From positions 1-64,000 of the forward strand of contig CAYTGM010000004.1 of assembly GCA_964437365.1 (NCBI GenBank): a DNA stretch of 64,000 nucleotides, read 5' to 3'. A model generated the notes under the pieces. It made no database searches and was not told the DNA's origin. It worked only from the letters and a program-made list of their open reading frames with translations. The position numbers and the translations under genes are program-made. Position 1 is the first letter of the stretch. Every line of letters starts with the position of its first letter. The stretch is from CAYTGM01 sp964437365. Lineage in GTDB: Bacteria; Sumerlaeota; Sumerlaeia; SLMS01. Below, piece after piece: positions 52,017 to 61,575 of this stretch.

Positions 52017-54113
52017 TCACTCAACGCCTCGACGTTTCTTACGAGCTTCCTCAAGCAAACCGCGCACTTCCTGGTCCGAGGGTTTAAGACTTGCCGCAAC
52101 GCTTAAGCACTGAACAGCTCGAGGAAAATCACCAGAGTTTAATGCTTCTACGCCAGCCAGTCTCTGCTTATCGAACATGCTGACGGGTTTTTTCTCTGAT
52201 TCCGCGATGGGCAATGTCTCGCCGAGTTTCTCTTCCGGCGGCTTATCATCACCAAGGACACGGGTTTCCTCTCCAGTTTTTTCTTCAGACCTGGGAGGTG
52301 GATTAACGGCGCCCAGAACCAGTGTCTGTTCGTCGCCTTCTTTTCCTGCGGTCAGTTTCGCTTCATCTCCTGCAGAATTGGATGGGGCAGCATCAGGAAC
52401 TTTAGTTTCCTCGCTGCCGGCACCGAACATGACATTCGAGAACTGCTGGTTGAACGTTGTCTGACTCATGTCTTCATCCAGTTGAGATTCCTCTTCTGGC
52501 GCTTCTTCTTCTGAGGATTCTTTCTGGTCATCGCCCGAGCCAAACATCAGCGAGTTGAAAGTGAGTCCACCTTCTGTTTCTCCACCTGTTGTCTGCTCGC
52601 CAGCCGGTTGATCGCCAGCTGCCGGAGTTTCTGCGGGTTCTGCAGGAGCACTTATATCCAGCGCAATAGCGTCAGATTTTTCGTCGGTGGGCGGTGCTTC
52701 TTTCTGGTCTTTTTCGCCCTGTTGAACAGGCGGAGCAGCAGCTGATATGTCTATTCCATCCATCGATTCAGGGGCGGATGGAGGAGGCTCGCTTGTTTTT
52801 TCTGTCTGCTGGCCAGCCAGAGTATCCATGTCGGAGATGGTGACTTCATGGTCTCCTGGGACTTTTTCTTCGGGTTCTTCGGGAGCAGCAGACTGCTCCT
52901 CAGAAATGTTAGACTGCTCTGAAGCTTTTCCCGCTGATATATCATAAGCCTGACTGTCAGTGAAGGAGGAACTGTCTGTATCAGAATAATCAATCCCCAG
53001 ACTTTCTACCGAGTCCGACTTGCGTGAAGAGTCCGAATCATTTCCTCCGAGACCTGCAAGAACAACACTGTCATCGTCATCACCGCCGCCAAGCGATACG
53101 CTTGATTTCTCATCGGCTATAACAGGCTCTTCTTCATCTTTCACCTGCTGATCACTCTTGTGTACAAGGATGTCTTCCTGAGTGGGAGTTGCCCTTGTTT
53201 CTTCATCGCTATCAGCTCTGGCAACGATCTCCTCATCATCCTCTTTCTGCATGGTTACCTGATCATGAATCCCCTGTTCGGCTTTCTCTTCTTCTTCGAC
53301 CTCAGCCTGAGGAGCAGCATATTGAGGTTGTTCCTGAGTGGGCTCCGACTCCTGATTGCCAACCGTCGGCATATCATAAAATGATGAGCTGGAACTGGCT
53401 GTTGAAGTACTGGATTTCGATTCTGAGACAGGAGCGTCTTTTGTCCGAAACCAGACGAAGCCACAAACCCCTGCACCAACAAGAACGATCAGACCAAGCA
53501 TCGACCCGAGAAACAGCCAGATATTAAATCTGCCCGATGGTGAAGACGCTCCTTCTGAGGAAGGGAATGAAGGTGCCTCGCCGGACGAAGTTGAGGATCC
53601 GCTTGATGCCGACGACCCTGGATCCTCGGTGGGTGTTGATGATTCAGGCCCGGAGGCAAAGGGATCAGAGTCAGCTGACCCAGTGCTTGCAGGAACATCT
53701 CCCTCCTCGGATACCATTCTTTGAATATCCTCCGGAGACATTGAACTGGCCTGGTTCAGGTCCAATTTCTTGGAGTTTGTGGGAGAATCATTTGCGGCTC
53801 GGGAGATATTCGTTTCCGAGAGTTCCTTATTCAGGATTGCCGTTGAGTTTGTCGGATCGATTTCAAGAAGTTTATTAGCTTCTTCGATCACCTCCTGGTA
53901 CTTACCCTGAGCATAAAGAAGCCTGATGCGTTCTTGAAGTTTCAGGACTCTACGCTGAGTTGCGAGATCTTCTCTCTCTGTTAAATCTTCTACGACTTGC
54001 CCCTCAACCTCCGTTGGTAAGATTACAACCCCTGCCCCAAAGGTGATAATCGTCAGAAGTGAGATAAAGCAGACTGGTTTGAGGATTGAATTCATTCTCT
54101 GCCTGTTCATCAT
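52017..54113 (-). CDS. Large acidic membrane protein with N- and C-terminal TPR-like segments
   Basis: A 698-residue protein. A signal or anchor helix (around residues 12-32) is followed by LQERIRLLYAQGKYQEVIEE and NKLLEIDPTNSTAILNKELS, one TPR-like unit. A low-complexity Ser/Gly/Pro stretch then leads to a second membrane helix near 205-230. Residues 240-640 are a very acidic, disordered region (Glu/Asp/Ser). The final 50 residues form another TPR-like unit (AGVEALNSGDFPRAVQCLSV). The first unit closely matches the start of the divergent neighbour at 54270. Its position facing that gene across 156 bp suggests a shared promoter region and function. Confidence 0.75.
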   Translation of the reverse strand: MMNRQRMNSILKPVCFISLLTIITFGAGVVILPTEVEGQVVEDLTEREDLATQRRVLKLQERIRLLYAQGKYQEVIEEANKLLEIDPTNSTAILNKELSETNISRAANDSPTNSKKLDLNQASSMSPEDIQRMVSEEGDVPASTGSADSDPFASGPESSTPTEDPGSSASSGSSTSSGEAPSFPSSEGASSPSGRFNIWLFLGSMLGLIVLVGAGVCGFVWFRTKDAPVSESKSSTSTASSSSSFYDMPTVGNQESEPTQEQPQYAAPQAEVEEEEKAEQGIHDQVTMQKEDDEEIVARADSDEETRATPTQEDILVHKSDQQVKDEEEPVIADEKSSVSLGGGDDDDSVVLAGLGGNDSDSSRKSDSVESLGIDYSDTDSSSFTDSQAYDISAGKASEQSNISEEQSAAPEEPEEKVPGDHEVTISDMDTLAGQQTEKTSEPPPSAPESMDGIDISAAAPPVQQGEKDQKEAPPTDEKSDAIALDISAPAEPAETPAAGDQPAGEQTTGGETEGGLTFNSLMFGSGDDQKESSEEEAPEEESQLDEDMSQTTFNQQFSNVMFGAGSEETKVPDAAPSNSAGDEAKLTAGKEGDEQTLVLGAVNPPPRSEEKTGEETRVLGDDKPPEEKLGETLPIAESEKKPVSMFDKQRLAGVEALNSGDFPRAVQCLSVAASLKPSDQEVRGLLEEARKKRRGVE

Positions 54114-54269
54114 GGTATTTCGCTATGATTGTCCATAGCGGGTCGGTAAGAAAGAACACAGCGGACGACATCGCAACGGATTTCTCACTGTTCCTCCCTT
54201 GATCCCCTCACTCAGAAAGGTTCTAATCAGGGGTGCAGTCCAACATCGACAGAATTGTGGAGATTCATT

Positions 54270-55685
54270 TTGATCAAAAACCTTGTTCCATCCCTGGCCC
54301 TGGCACTGATGGCCAGTCCACTCGTTGCCCAGCAGACCGTCGACCTTGAAACCAGAAAGCAGATTCTTGACCTTGAGAGTCAGATCCGTCTTCTTTATCA
54401 GGAGAAGTCATACGACAAGGTCATCCCGGCTGCGGAAAAGCTACTTGAGCTTAACCCGGAAAACGAAATGGCTCAACGCCACATCAGGATGGCGGAGCAG
54501 GTGCTCAATACTGTCAGCGAGCTTCCCATCATCAGCCAGAGTACCGATGCTGCTGCTTTAATCAAGAACAGGATTGCACAAGGCCATTTTGGGGAACTTG
54601 ATCTAAAGGAAGGTGACATTTCCTTTAATATTACTTTAGACGGATCAGTTCTTGAAACTGACTCACCCGTTTATCTGGTCAGTCCCGGTGATGAGGTGTT
54701 TCTCGGAGTGTCTGTCGATTATAATCGTCCAGCTCTGGACACGGCGTCGGGCTCTTCCATCGATGACACGGCGATCTTTCGCCAGACCTCATATCGCGAG
54801 GCCATCTGGGAATCGAGCCAGGATGATTACCTCCGCCAGGGGAGAGATGAGTTTTCCATCCATTGGTCGCCAGGAGCATCGTGGGGAAAAGTCAGCACAC
54901 TCACTGTCAGCCTGGCTCAGTTGCAAATTCATCGCCCGGCAACGCTAACCGCGTCGCCCGACAAAACAGCTCCGGCCTCGCTCCTGACGGGTGAACGAAG
55001 TATTTTCCTGCTCTCTGGACTGGCCTACGACAGAAATGGCGATGGCCTCCTGTCCGGTCAGAACATTGGCATCTACCCCAATGAGAAAGGCCCGGGAGCT
55101 CCTAACATCATCAAAGACAGAGCAGAGCTGTATATACCCCCGGACACGTTCTACCCCTCTGATACAACCAGCAGGAAGCTGATGGTGACCGATTATCTGA
55201 CGCTCGGTGACATCACTCCCCCGGCCTTCCCTGATGAAAATGAAGAAATGCGGCTGGTTGCTCTATCAGTAAGGCTCCTTAACTTTCTCGACCAATTTGA
55301 GGAAGTCCTTATTGAGAAAGGTGAAGACCCTGAAGATATCAAAATCCTGAGAGGCTTTGTTTCGCCCACGGAAAGGCGAAGACTTGAGAGGCAAAGTGTT
55401 CTGCTCGCTGAGTTCACACGCTTTCAATATGGTGATGCTGTTGCCATGATTCTGGACTCGAGTGAAGATTCTACGACTCCGGAGCTTAAGGATATTAATG
55501 GAGACGGTACAGCAACAATTGAAGACATTGAAGCCCTTGCGGCATGGGCCAAAGAGACGATGGACCAGCTGGGAATATACGGCGGCATCGGAGTTGTCCA
55601 GTCCTACGAAGGTCCAGGAAGTGCCAAAGGAATGCCTTATCTTCACATCGATTTGCGGGGCTGGTACTCCCCCTTCAGGGAATAA
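54270..55685 (+). CDS. Exported protein: TPR-like unit, EF-hand loops, degenerate M15-like domain
   Basis: About 471 residues. The start is taken as TTG at 54270, with GGAG 7 nt upstream (54259-54262); another TTG lies at 54255. Signal peptide VPSLALALMASPLVAQQ. The first unit (LESQIRLLYQEKSYDKVIPA) parallels the N-terminus of the divergent neighbour. A beta-rich middle contains a calcium-loop motif (YDRNGDGLLSGQN). The C-terminus (RGFVSPTERRRLERQS, YGDAVAMIL, KDINGDGTATIEDIE, PYLHIDLRGWYSPF) has the layout of a D-Ala-D-Ala carboxypeptidase-like (M15/DUF882) domain. The His-x-x-Gly-x-Ala-x-Asp zinc part is replaced (FQYGDAVAM), so it is probably inactive. First of three tightly spaced genes. 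Confidence 0.65.
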   Translation: MIKNLVPSLALALMASPLVAQQTVDLETRKQILDLESQIRLLYQEKSYDKVIPAAEKLLELNPENEMAQRHIRMAEQVLNTVSELPIISQSTDAAALIKNRIAQGHFGELDLKEGDISFNITLDGSVLETDSPVYLVSPGDEVFLGVSVDYNRPALDTASGSSIDDTAIFRQTSYREAIWESSQDDYLRQGRDEFSIHWSPGASWGKVSTLTVSLAQLQIHRPATLTASPDKTAPASLLTGERSIFLLSGLAYDRNGDGLLSGQNIGIYPNEKGPGAPNIIKDRAELYIPPDTFYPSDTTSRKLMVTDYLTLGDITPPAFPDENEEMRLVALSVRLLNFLDQFEEVLIEKGEDPEDIKILRGFVSPTERRRLERQSVLLAEFTRFQYGDAVAMILDSSEDSTTPELKDINGDGTATIEDIEALAAWAKETMDQLGIYGGIGVVQSYEGPGSAKGMPYLHIDLRGWYSPFRE

Positions 55686-55691
55686 AGCATC

Positions 55692-56981
55692 ATGCTTCCA
55701 GAGATTTCCCTTCCGGAATCACCTGACATTGAAAATGTCTATAATGATGCAAAACAACTTATCGAAGAAGTCTTGCAAGAACAAGAGGCAGACCTTGACG
55801 AAGGTCTCCACCCCTGGGAGCTGATCCTCCCCGCGCTTTTGTCATGTTACCAGTCTTCAGGCTCAAACCGGCCATTGGAGTCCCTTCCTGTCTACTACAG
55901 GTCCCTCGCAGAAGATATACAAGAGGACAGCCTGAAGCGCTCACCTCCAGCACAGCTCTTCTCATGGTTGGAGTGGACCCTCTATGAAAACTCTGGAAAC
56001 CTGAACAGAATAAAGACCGTCTTTCCTCTTCTCAGTTCGCTGAATGAACTTTATCGAAGCAAGTACTCAAAGGGAGCTGGATCCCGCGCCAACTCCTCAA
56101 ACCGGTGGTTAATTCCATTTAATCGAGAAGACTTCTACTTCTCTGTCGGCGACACTGCTTTGAGTGCTCTCGACTCACAATACCTCTCTCAAATCGGGCT
56201 GGAGCTTGAAGATCATCAAACAGCCATGAGGTTTGCCGAACAATACCTCGAAATTAAAGAGTTCATTGAAGAGAAGATGTGGGATGAATTCAATAATATC
56301 TATACAGATATTACAGAGGATGAATTCTGGACCAACGTCAGGCAGATGGAAGGGCTCTTCCCTTTCTTTGCGGATATCGCCCCCAGGGCAAAATCCTCTC
56401 ACTTGAAATTATTGCTTTCCTCAAATCAGCCTCCTTCAGGGGTCATCTTCGGAAAGATTCTCGCCGACAAAGGTGTGCTTCATGAAGACTCCGCATATAC
56501 GACTCGACTTTTGCGGGAAGCACCAATGGTCCTGATGTCTGTCATCGCTCTGGAAAACATGGGTGAATTCGAAGAAGCCATGTCGCTAGCCCACAACTAT
56601 CTCCAGCTGCTTTCGGACATTCCGGCCTCGATGCTCAACGAAGAAGAGGTCAACCCGACCGTCTTGCAGACATGCTCAGCCGTCATCATTATTCTGGTTT
56701 TAGACTACGAGATTGGTCTGAGGTGTCGCCCGCTTGTTGATACGATCGAGTGGATTTGCTTTTCAGATCAGAAACTCTCGGTTTCAGCAATGCCCTACAT
56801 GGAGCATCGAATCGACGCCAGCTTTGAACCACTCAAAGGAGATGAATCAAAGCTGTCTCTTTCTTCTTCCCTCAAAGATATCGATTTGAAACTCTTTCTT
56901 CCTTCCGGTAATCACCAATTCCAGCTTAGTAAACTTGAGAATTTTGAGAAAATCATCAGGTCCAGTTCGCTCAGACAATGA
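55692..56981 (+). CDS. Helical protein resembling an (alpha/alpha)6-barrel glycosidase
   Basis: A 429-residue protein starting 6 nt after the previous stop. No signal peptide. The part from about residue 155 (QYLSQIGLELEDHQTAMRFA, LEIKEFIEEKMWDEFNNIYT, MEGLFPFFADIAPRAKSSHL) follows the helix-pair rhythm of GH63/MGH1-like six-hairpin glycosidases, with an N-terminal RWLIPFNREDF. I cannot find their catalytic Asp/Glu motifs, so it is likely non-catalytic, if related at all. A last hydrophobic helix (around 330-350) is present. Same operon as the EF-hand protein and the metallopeptidase. Confidence 0.55.
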   Translation: MLPEISLPESPDIENVYNDAKQLIEEVLQEQEADLDEGLHPWELILPALLSCYQSSGSNRPLESLPVYYRSLAEDIQEDSLKRSPPAQLFSWLEWTLYENSGNLNRIKTVFPLLSSLNELYRSKYSKGAGSRANSSNRWLIPFNREDFYFSVGDTALSALDSQYLSQIGLELEDHQTAMRFAEQYLEIKEFIEEKMWDEFNNIYTDITEDEFWTNVRQMEGLFPFFADIAPRAKSSHLKLLLSSNQPPSGVIFGKILADKGVLHEDSAYTTRLLREAPMVLMSVIALENMGEFEEAMSLAHNYLQLLSDIPASMLNEEEVNPTVLQTCSAVIIILVLDYEIGLRCRPLVDTIEWICFSDQKLSVSAMPYMEHRIDASFEPLKGDESKLSLSSSLKDIDLKLFLPSGNHQFQLSKLENFEKIIRSSSLRQ

Positions 56982-57014
56982 TTTCAGGCCCTCCAATTGC
57001 CTTGGAAGGAGCTC

Positions 57015-58007
57015 ATGAGTAGTCTTTTCAGAAAAATCGCGGCTTTATGCGCCATTTGGGTTCTCCTCCTTCTCTCACTCCCAACATTATCAATGGGAGC
57101 CGGACAAAGCTCGACACCAGAGAAACGCTCCCCGCTTTTCCGGTTTGTAGGGATGGAGGATCGGCAAGCCCTCGAGTCCTCAATCAAGGGCTTCGCTTTT
57201 CGAGCCATTAAGACGATCAACGAGCAAACAACTGAAGAACTGCCCGAAACGGTGATTATTGTTTGGGCCGAGCCTGAGCTCTTTCTTGAGAAAACGGGCT
57301 TCAGACCGGAGAACTCCGCAGCGGCCGCCTCTCCTTCGCTTTCCACGATCTGGATCAATTCCAGTTCCTGGACAAAGAGTTCGGACAAAGACCGCCAGGA
57401 AACGATGACGCATGAAATGAGTCACATCCTCCTTGGCAATCTCGCTGGGGGAAAAGAATTACCACTTTGGGCGAATGAAGGTCTGGCCATGCACCTGGCC
57501 AGGCAATGGTCCATGGAGGAACAGATAAAGCTCATCACGGCACACGCGTTTGGTCAACTTCCTGAGCTTAAAGATATGGAAGATACCTTTCCGCGAGACG
57601 GAGAATCGCAGAACCTTGCTTACCGCATGTCTTACACGGGAGTGAGTGCGGTTTCCACCAGCTTTGGCGATCCGCCGGGAAGTGTCAGAAGATTGCTGAG
57701 ACATTTGGCTGATCCTGTATCAGGACCTGCTTTTGCCCAAGAACTTCGAAATGAATTCCGGGTTGAAGGCTGGCAGCTGGCTGCGGAACAATCCCTGGGA
57801 AATCGACTCCAGGCCTTGAGTATTACATTGTTCAGTAGCGGCACTATTTTCCTTATCATCACGATCCTGCTTTTCGTTGCTTATTACCGTGTAAAGGCAA
57901 AGAACAAGAAACGGGAAGAGTTATGGGATGAAGAAGAGGCATGGGCAGAGAGCCTGACCGACGAAGATGTGCAGGATATCTATGGAGACAAAGAGGAGCG
58001 ATGGTAA
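57015..58007 (+). CDS. Membrane-anchored gluzincin-type metallopeptidase
   Basis: About 330 residues from the ATG at 57015 (AAGG 5 nt upstream; a TTG at 56997 is also possible). Signal peptide in ALCAIWVLLLLSLPTLSMGA. The zinc site HEMSH (around 137-141) and the third-ligand region ANEGLAMHLARQW (around 160) form the peptidase MA-like HExxH..E arrangement. A membrane helix near the C-terminus (ITLFSSGTIFLIITILLFVA) is followed by an acidic cytosolic tail (ELWDEEEAWAESLTDEDVQ). Last of the three-gene unit. The catalytic domain lies outside the cytoplasm. Confidence 0.85.
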   Translation: MSSLFRKIAALCAIWVLLLLSLPTLSMGAGQSSTPEKRSPLFRFVGMEDRQALESSIKGFAFRAIKTINEQTTEELPETVIIVWAEPELFLEKTGFRPENSAAAASPSLSTIWINSSSWTKSSDKDRQETMTHEMSHILLGNLAGGKELPLWANEGLAMHLARQWSMEEQIKLITAHAFGQLPELKDMEDTFPRDGESQNLAYRMSYTGVSAVSTSFGDPPGSVRRLLRHLADPVSGPAFAQELRNEFRVEGWQLAAEQSLGNRLQALSITLFSSGTIFLIITILLFVAYYRVKAKNKKREELWDEEEAWAESLTDEDVQDIYGDKEERW

Positions 58008-58041
58008 ACATCGCCCCCCGTGCCTGGCGGACAAGATTAGA

Positions 58042-59697
58042 TTAATCTTCAAAAAAGTCCTCTTCACCTTCCACCAGCGAAGCCATACCATGCCTCATCA
58101 TGTTCTCTGAGATGACGCGTGAAACAAGGAATTGCTTCAGATAATCGGGACCGCCTGCTTTCGATCCGACACCACTCAGTTTGAATCCGCCAAAAGGCTG
58201 CCTGCCAACGATGGCTCCCGTAATTGTCCGATTAAGGTAGAGGTTGCCACATTGGTAGTCTATACGAGCCCTTTCAAGGTTGGAAGGGGTCCTGGAATGC
58301 ACCCCACCAGTCAAGGCGTAGGGCGTTGAGTTGGCAACTCGAAGTGCTTCTTCGAAAGAACCTACCTTATAGACAGCGAGGACAGGACCAAAGATTTCCT
58401 CCTGCATAAGTGGGTGATCGTGTGAATCAACTTCGAATATGACAGGTGGAACGAAGAAGCCCTTCTTCAGAGATTCATCAAGATTCATTTCATAGAGCAA
58501 GCGGGCATTCTCCTTACCCAGTTTGATGTATCCCTCGATCTTCGCCTGAGCTTCCTCGTCGATAACCGGTCCCATCTGGGTCCCCGGTTTACGCGGGTCT
58601 CCAACCTTCAATGATGAAACGCCTTCGACAAGTCGGTCAACGTACTCATCATATAGATCATCAAGAAGTATCAGTCGCGAACAGGCGGAACATTTCTGTC
58701 CGCTGAAACCAAAAGCCGAGTAGATCACATCAGGAACAGAAGAGTCTATGTCCGCGCTACTATCTACAATGATGGCATTTTTTCCTCCCATTTCTGTCAC
58801 AGCGCGCTTTACAAAAGTCTGACCTTCCTGAACTTCGGAAGCAGCACGTGTGATCATCAGTCCTACTTCACGGCTTCCCGTGAAGACGATCATATTCACA
58901 TCGTGATGGCGCACCAGTTGATCACCAGCATCTTCTCCTCTTCCAGGAACAAAGTTCATGACGCCTCTGGGGAGCCCCGCCTTTTCCAACATCTTTACGT
59001 ATAACCAGGCAATAAGTGGTGTTTGTTCGGCGGGTTTAAGGAGCACCGTATTCCCTGCCGCAAGAGCGGCACAGCTCATTCCAACCGGAATCGCCATGGG
59101 AAAATTCCAGGGACCAATCACACCAACGACCCCGAGCGACTGATATACGATGTCGTTATGCTCGCCAAGCAGATATGGCTGGAGTCGCCTCCGGCCCGAT
59201 AGACGCATCGCCTCTCGCGAATAGAACTCAAGGAAGTCGATTGCCTCATCAACATCTGCATCTGCTTCTCGCCACGGCTTACCTGATTCAAGGACAATAA
59301 TGGCACTGAAATCATGCTTTTGCTGTCTGATTAATTCGGAAGTTTTCAATAGAATAGACGCGCGTTCTTCTACAGGTGTATGTGACCACTCTTCGCAGGC
59401 TCCACGAGCGACCTTCACCGCGTCGTCAATATCGCCCCGGGAAGCGCAACTGTACTCAGCAAGAAGTTGCTCTTTATCTGCTGGGTTGTGTGAAGTCAGA
59501 GTCTCTTTCTTCTCGATCTCACTTCCGTCAATCAGGAGTGGAATCTTGACGGGAATCATTTTCTCGATGCGCTGCATCGCTTCTTTAAAGCTCTTACGCA
59601 TTTCCGATTTTGAAAAGTCTGAGGGAGACTCATTCCGAAAGTGGTTCATTGGCTGTGAAGTAGTGCTATTGTTTAATTCAGGTGTATCTATAGACAT
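58042..59697 (-). CDS. pruA: L-glutamate gamma-semialdehyde dehydrogenase (proline catabolism)
   Basis: A 551-residue aldehyde dehydrogenase that oxidises P5C/glutamate semialdehyde to glutamate with NAD. Motifs: VGVIGPWNFPMAIPVGMSC (cofactor), VTEMGGKNAIIVD (general-base Glu), and YSAFGFSGQKCSACSRLIL (catalytic Cys). Also EEIFGPVLAVYKV and QPFGGFKLSGVGSKAGGPDY. The ATG at 59697 has GGAG 7 nt upstream. The length and the 40-residue N-terminal extension suit the PruA group, and its place 29 bp after putA confirms the role. Confidence 0.92.
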   Translation of the reverse strand: MSIDTPELNNSTTSQPMNHFRNESPSDFSKSEMRKSFKEAMQRIEKMIPVKIPLLIDGSEIEKKETLTSHNPADKEQLLAEYSCASRGDIDDAVKVARGACEEWSHTPVEERASILLKTSELIRQQKHDFSAIIVLESGKPWREADADVDEAIDFLEFYSREAMRLSGRRRLQPYLLGEHNDIVYQSLGVVGVIGPWNFPMAIPVGMSCAALAAGNTVLLKPAEQTPLIAWLYVKMLEKAGLPRGVMNFVPGRGEDAGDQLVRHHDVNMIVFTGSREVGLMITRAASEVQEGQTFVKRAVTEMGGKNAIIVDSSADIDSSVPDVIYSAFGFSGQKCSACSRLILLDDLYDEYVDRLVEGVSSLKVGDPRKPGTQMGPVIDEEAQAKIEGYIKLGKENARLLYEMNLDESLKKGFFVPPVIFEVDSHDHPLMQEEIFGPVLAVYKVGSFEEALRVANSTPYALTGGVHSRTPSNLERARIDYQCGNLYLNRTITGAIVGRQPFGGFKLSGVGSKAGGPDYLKQFLVSRVISENMMRHGMASLVEGEEDFFED

Positions 59698-59726
59698 AAA
59701 CATTCTCCGTATTTGTCAGATCGTCT

Positions 59727-61169
59727 TCAGGACAGGGGGTGTTGATCGAGGGTGTGTTGCGGGTTCTGCAGGAGGGAAGAAACATTCGTTTTTTCAGAAA
59801 ACCTCTGTCTTAAGAAACTTTCATTGCTGGTATTCTCAAGGATACGGCGCACGAGGTAGGACATCCCGGGGATCAGCTCGCCACAGGGAGTATAGATCCG
59901 AACAGGAATTCCAGAATGAAGCAAAGCATCTTTAATTGGCCCGGCCATCCCATAGAGCATCTGGATTTCAAAGCGATCTTGCTTTACCCTTAGAATATCT
60001 TTCAGTGCGAGCGTGTATGCAATACTGCGAACATTATGACTCGCGATGGCAGTGCGTACCATGTCCGAATTCTGGAGAAGAACCTCTGCACAGCGCTCAT
60101 AGCATGCATCCGTCTTTCGTTTATCCGTATAGACTGGGACTGGCCAACCTTTCTGCTTTGCCCAGATTTGCTCGCTGTCCCAATAGGCACCTTTTACAAG
60201 CCGAATCGTCATTTGCTGTCTTCGACGTCGCAGCTCACCTAGAAACCATTCAAGGGATTCCTCTGCATCTTTGAGATATGCCTGATGAACAGTTCCAATA
60301 TTCTCGAACCCAGCGAACTCCTCTTCGTCTAATAGGTCGAGAATGATCTGGAGGGTAAGATCGCGCCACTCGTACTTCTCCATATCGATGTTAAGAAACG
60401 CTCCCGATTCTTTCGCAGCGCGGAAAAGAGGTCGCAGTCGTTTACGGACATCTTCACTGGTCCCTTCCGGGTCCATCGGCTCAAATTTGCTCGTCAGGCT
60501 ACTGAGTTTAATCGATATATTCACCCGAGGTCCGGTATATGCCTTAAAGCGTTCAGTGTTTTTACCAAGTATATCTCCCAGGTTCTGCACCATTTCCAGG
60601 TAACGCCCCTGAAACACGTCTGCCTGTTTCTCGCTGACAACGAACTCGCCGAGTAGATCGAGAGAGAAGTTGAACCCTTCTTCTTCCATTTTATTAATTC
60701 GTGTAGACACTTCTTCGGGGTGATGACCTGCGATGAACTGACTGCCCATCTGGGTGATACCGAGTTTACTGGCCCATGAAATGGGAGCGCGGGTGAGAGC
60801 TCTTTCTTTCCCGATCTTTCGAGCAAGCGTTGAAAGGTGCGTAGGTCTGTAACCTGTTGCCAGATCGGGACTTGTAAGATATTCCTCAAGATGAGTGGCA
60901 ATGGAGCTGGATGATCTGAGTGCAGGATAGACATCAACGAATCGAAGCATACGATAACGGAGGTCTTCATCGGTCATCATCAGATTCATCAGTTTTTCGT
61001 TGAGGAAATCAAAACTCAATTTCGAAGACTCATGTTTCTTCATCTTCTGAAAAATACTTCTTCCGATTTTTTGCGTACGCCGTTCGATAATTCCCCTCGG
61101 AAGGTCAGGAGAAGTAGACCCAATACTTTCATCAACGTTGGGAACGGCAGGGGGATTCTGTATAGTCAT
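59727..61169 (-). CDS. putA: Proline dehydrogenase
   Basis: A 480-residue FAD enzyme that oxidises proline to P5C. Motifs of the PRODH barrel are clear: NFSLDLLGEFVVSE, VNISIKLSSLTSKFEP, MEKYEWRDLTLQIILDLL, IRLVKGAYWDSEQIWA, AIASHNVRSIAYTLA, and MLYGMAGPIKDAL. The C-terminal VRIYTPCGELIPGMSYLVRRILENT has the RRxxEN motif. The start is ATG at 61169 with AAGGA 7 nt upstream; 45 codons open further upstream are not conserved-looking. It is the first gene of the putA-pruA operon; the two activities are separate proteins here, unlike the fused PutA of many proteobacteria. Confidence 0.95.
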   Translation of the reverse strand: MTIQNPPAVPNVDESIGSTSPDLPRGIIERRTQKIGRSIFQKMKKHESSKLSFDFLNEKLMNLMMTDEDLRYRMLRFVDVYPALRSSSSIATHLEEYLTSPDLATGYRPTHLSTLARKIGKERALTRAPISWASKLGITQMGSQFIAGHHPEEVSTRINKMEEEGFNFSLDLLGEFVVSEKQADVFQGRYLEMVQNLGDILGKNTERFKAYTGPRVNISIKLSSLTSKFEPMDPEGTSEDVRKRLRPLFRAAKESGAFLNIDMEKYEWRDLTLQIILDLLDEEEFAGFENIGTVHQAYLKDAEESLEWFLGELRRRRQQMTIRLVKGAYWDSEQIWAKQKGWPVPVYTDKRKTDACYERCAEVLLQNSDMVRTAIASHNVRSIAYTLALKDILRVKQDRFEIQMLYGMAGPIKDALLHSGIPVRIYTPCGELIPGMSYLVRRILENTSNESFLRQRFSEKTNVSSLLQNPQHTLDQHPLS

Positions 61170-61529
61170 AATCCAATCCTTGAAATTCGAAATGGTGCAT
61201 CCGGCGTCTGGGACCGGATGATTTAGAATAACTGCAATGATGCTGGATTGGAAGGAATTAAAGGTAGGAAGTGCTGGCGTTGAGAAAGAAGCAGCGTTTG
61301 GCACTGAAGGAGATACCGATCAGTGCGAGAACCGAGATAACAATTTCATATTCGTAACAAAACATTTTTTTGATCTTTCGAACGGATTTACCGCTCAAGA
61401 TGCTGTATACAACTGCTTATCTCAATCTTTTTATCACCCCTGCCTTAAGGGCTCACGCTGACAGGTCTGTGTGATGATCTGAATCTAAGAAAAGAAGAAT
61501 GTTTAAAGCAATGACTTTTCAACAGGGGT

Positions 61530-61575
61530 TAAAAAGTTAAAGAGCCGACGCGAGAGAACGTAGCGTCGACTCTTT
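61530..61575 (-). terminator. Orphan terminator on the minus strand
   Basis: A 13-bp stem (AAAGAGCCGACGC at 61539-61551 with GCGTCGACTCTTT at 61563-61575; one U-G pair on the minus strand) is followed on the minus strand by TTTAACTTTTT. There is no annotated minus-strand gene between it and the FmdB-type gene at 62409, whose own terminator lies at 62343. An unannotated small RNA or small gene may end here. Confidence 0.65.
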
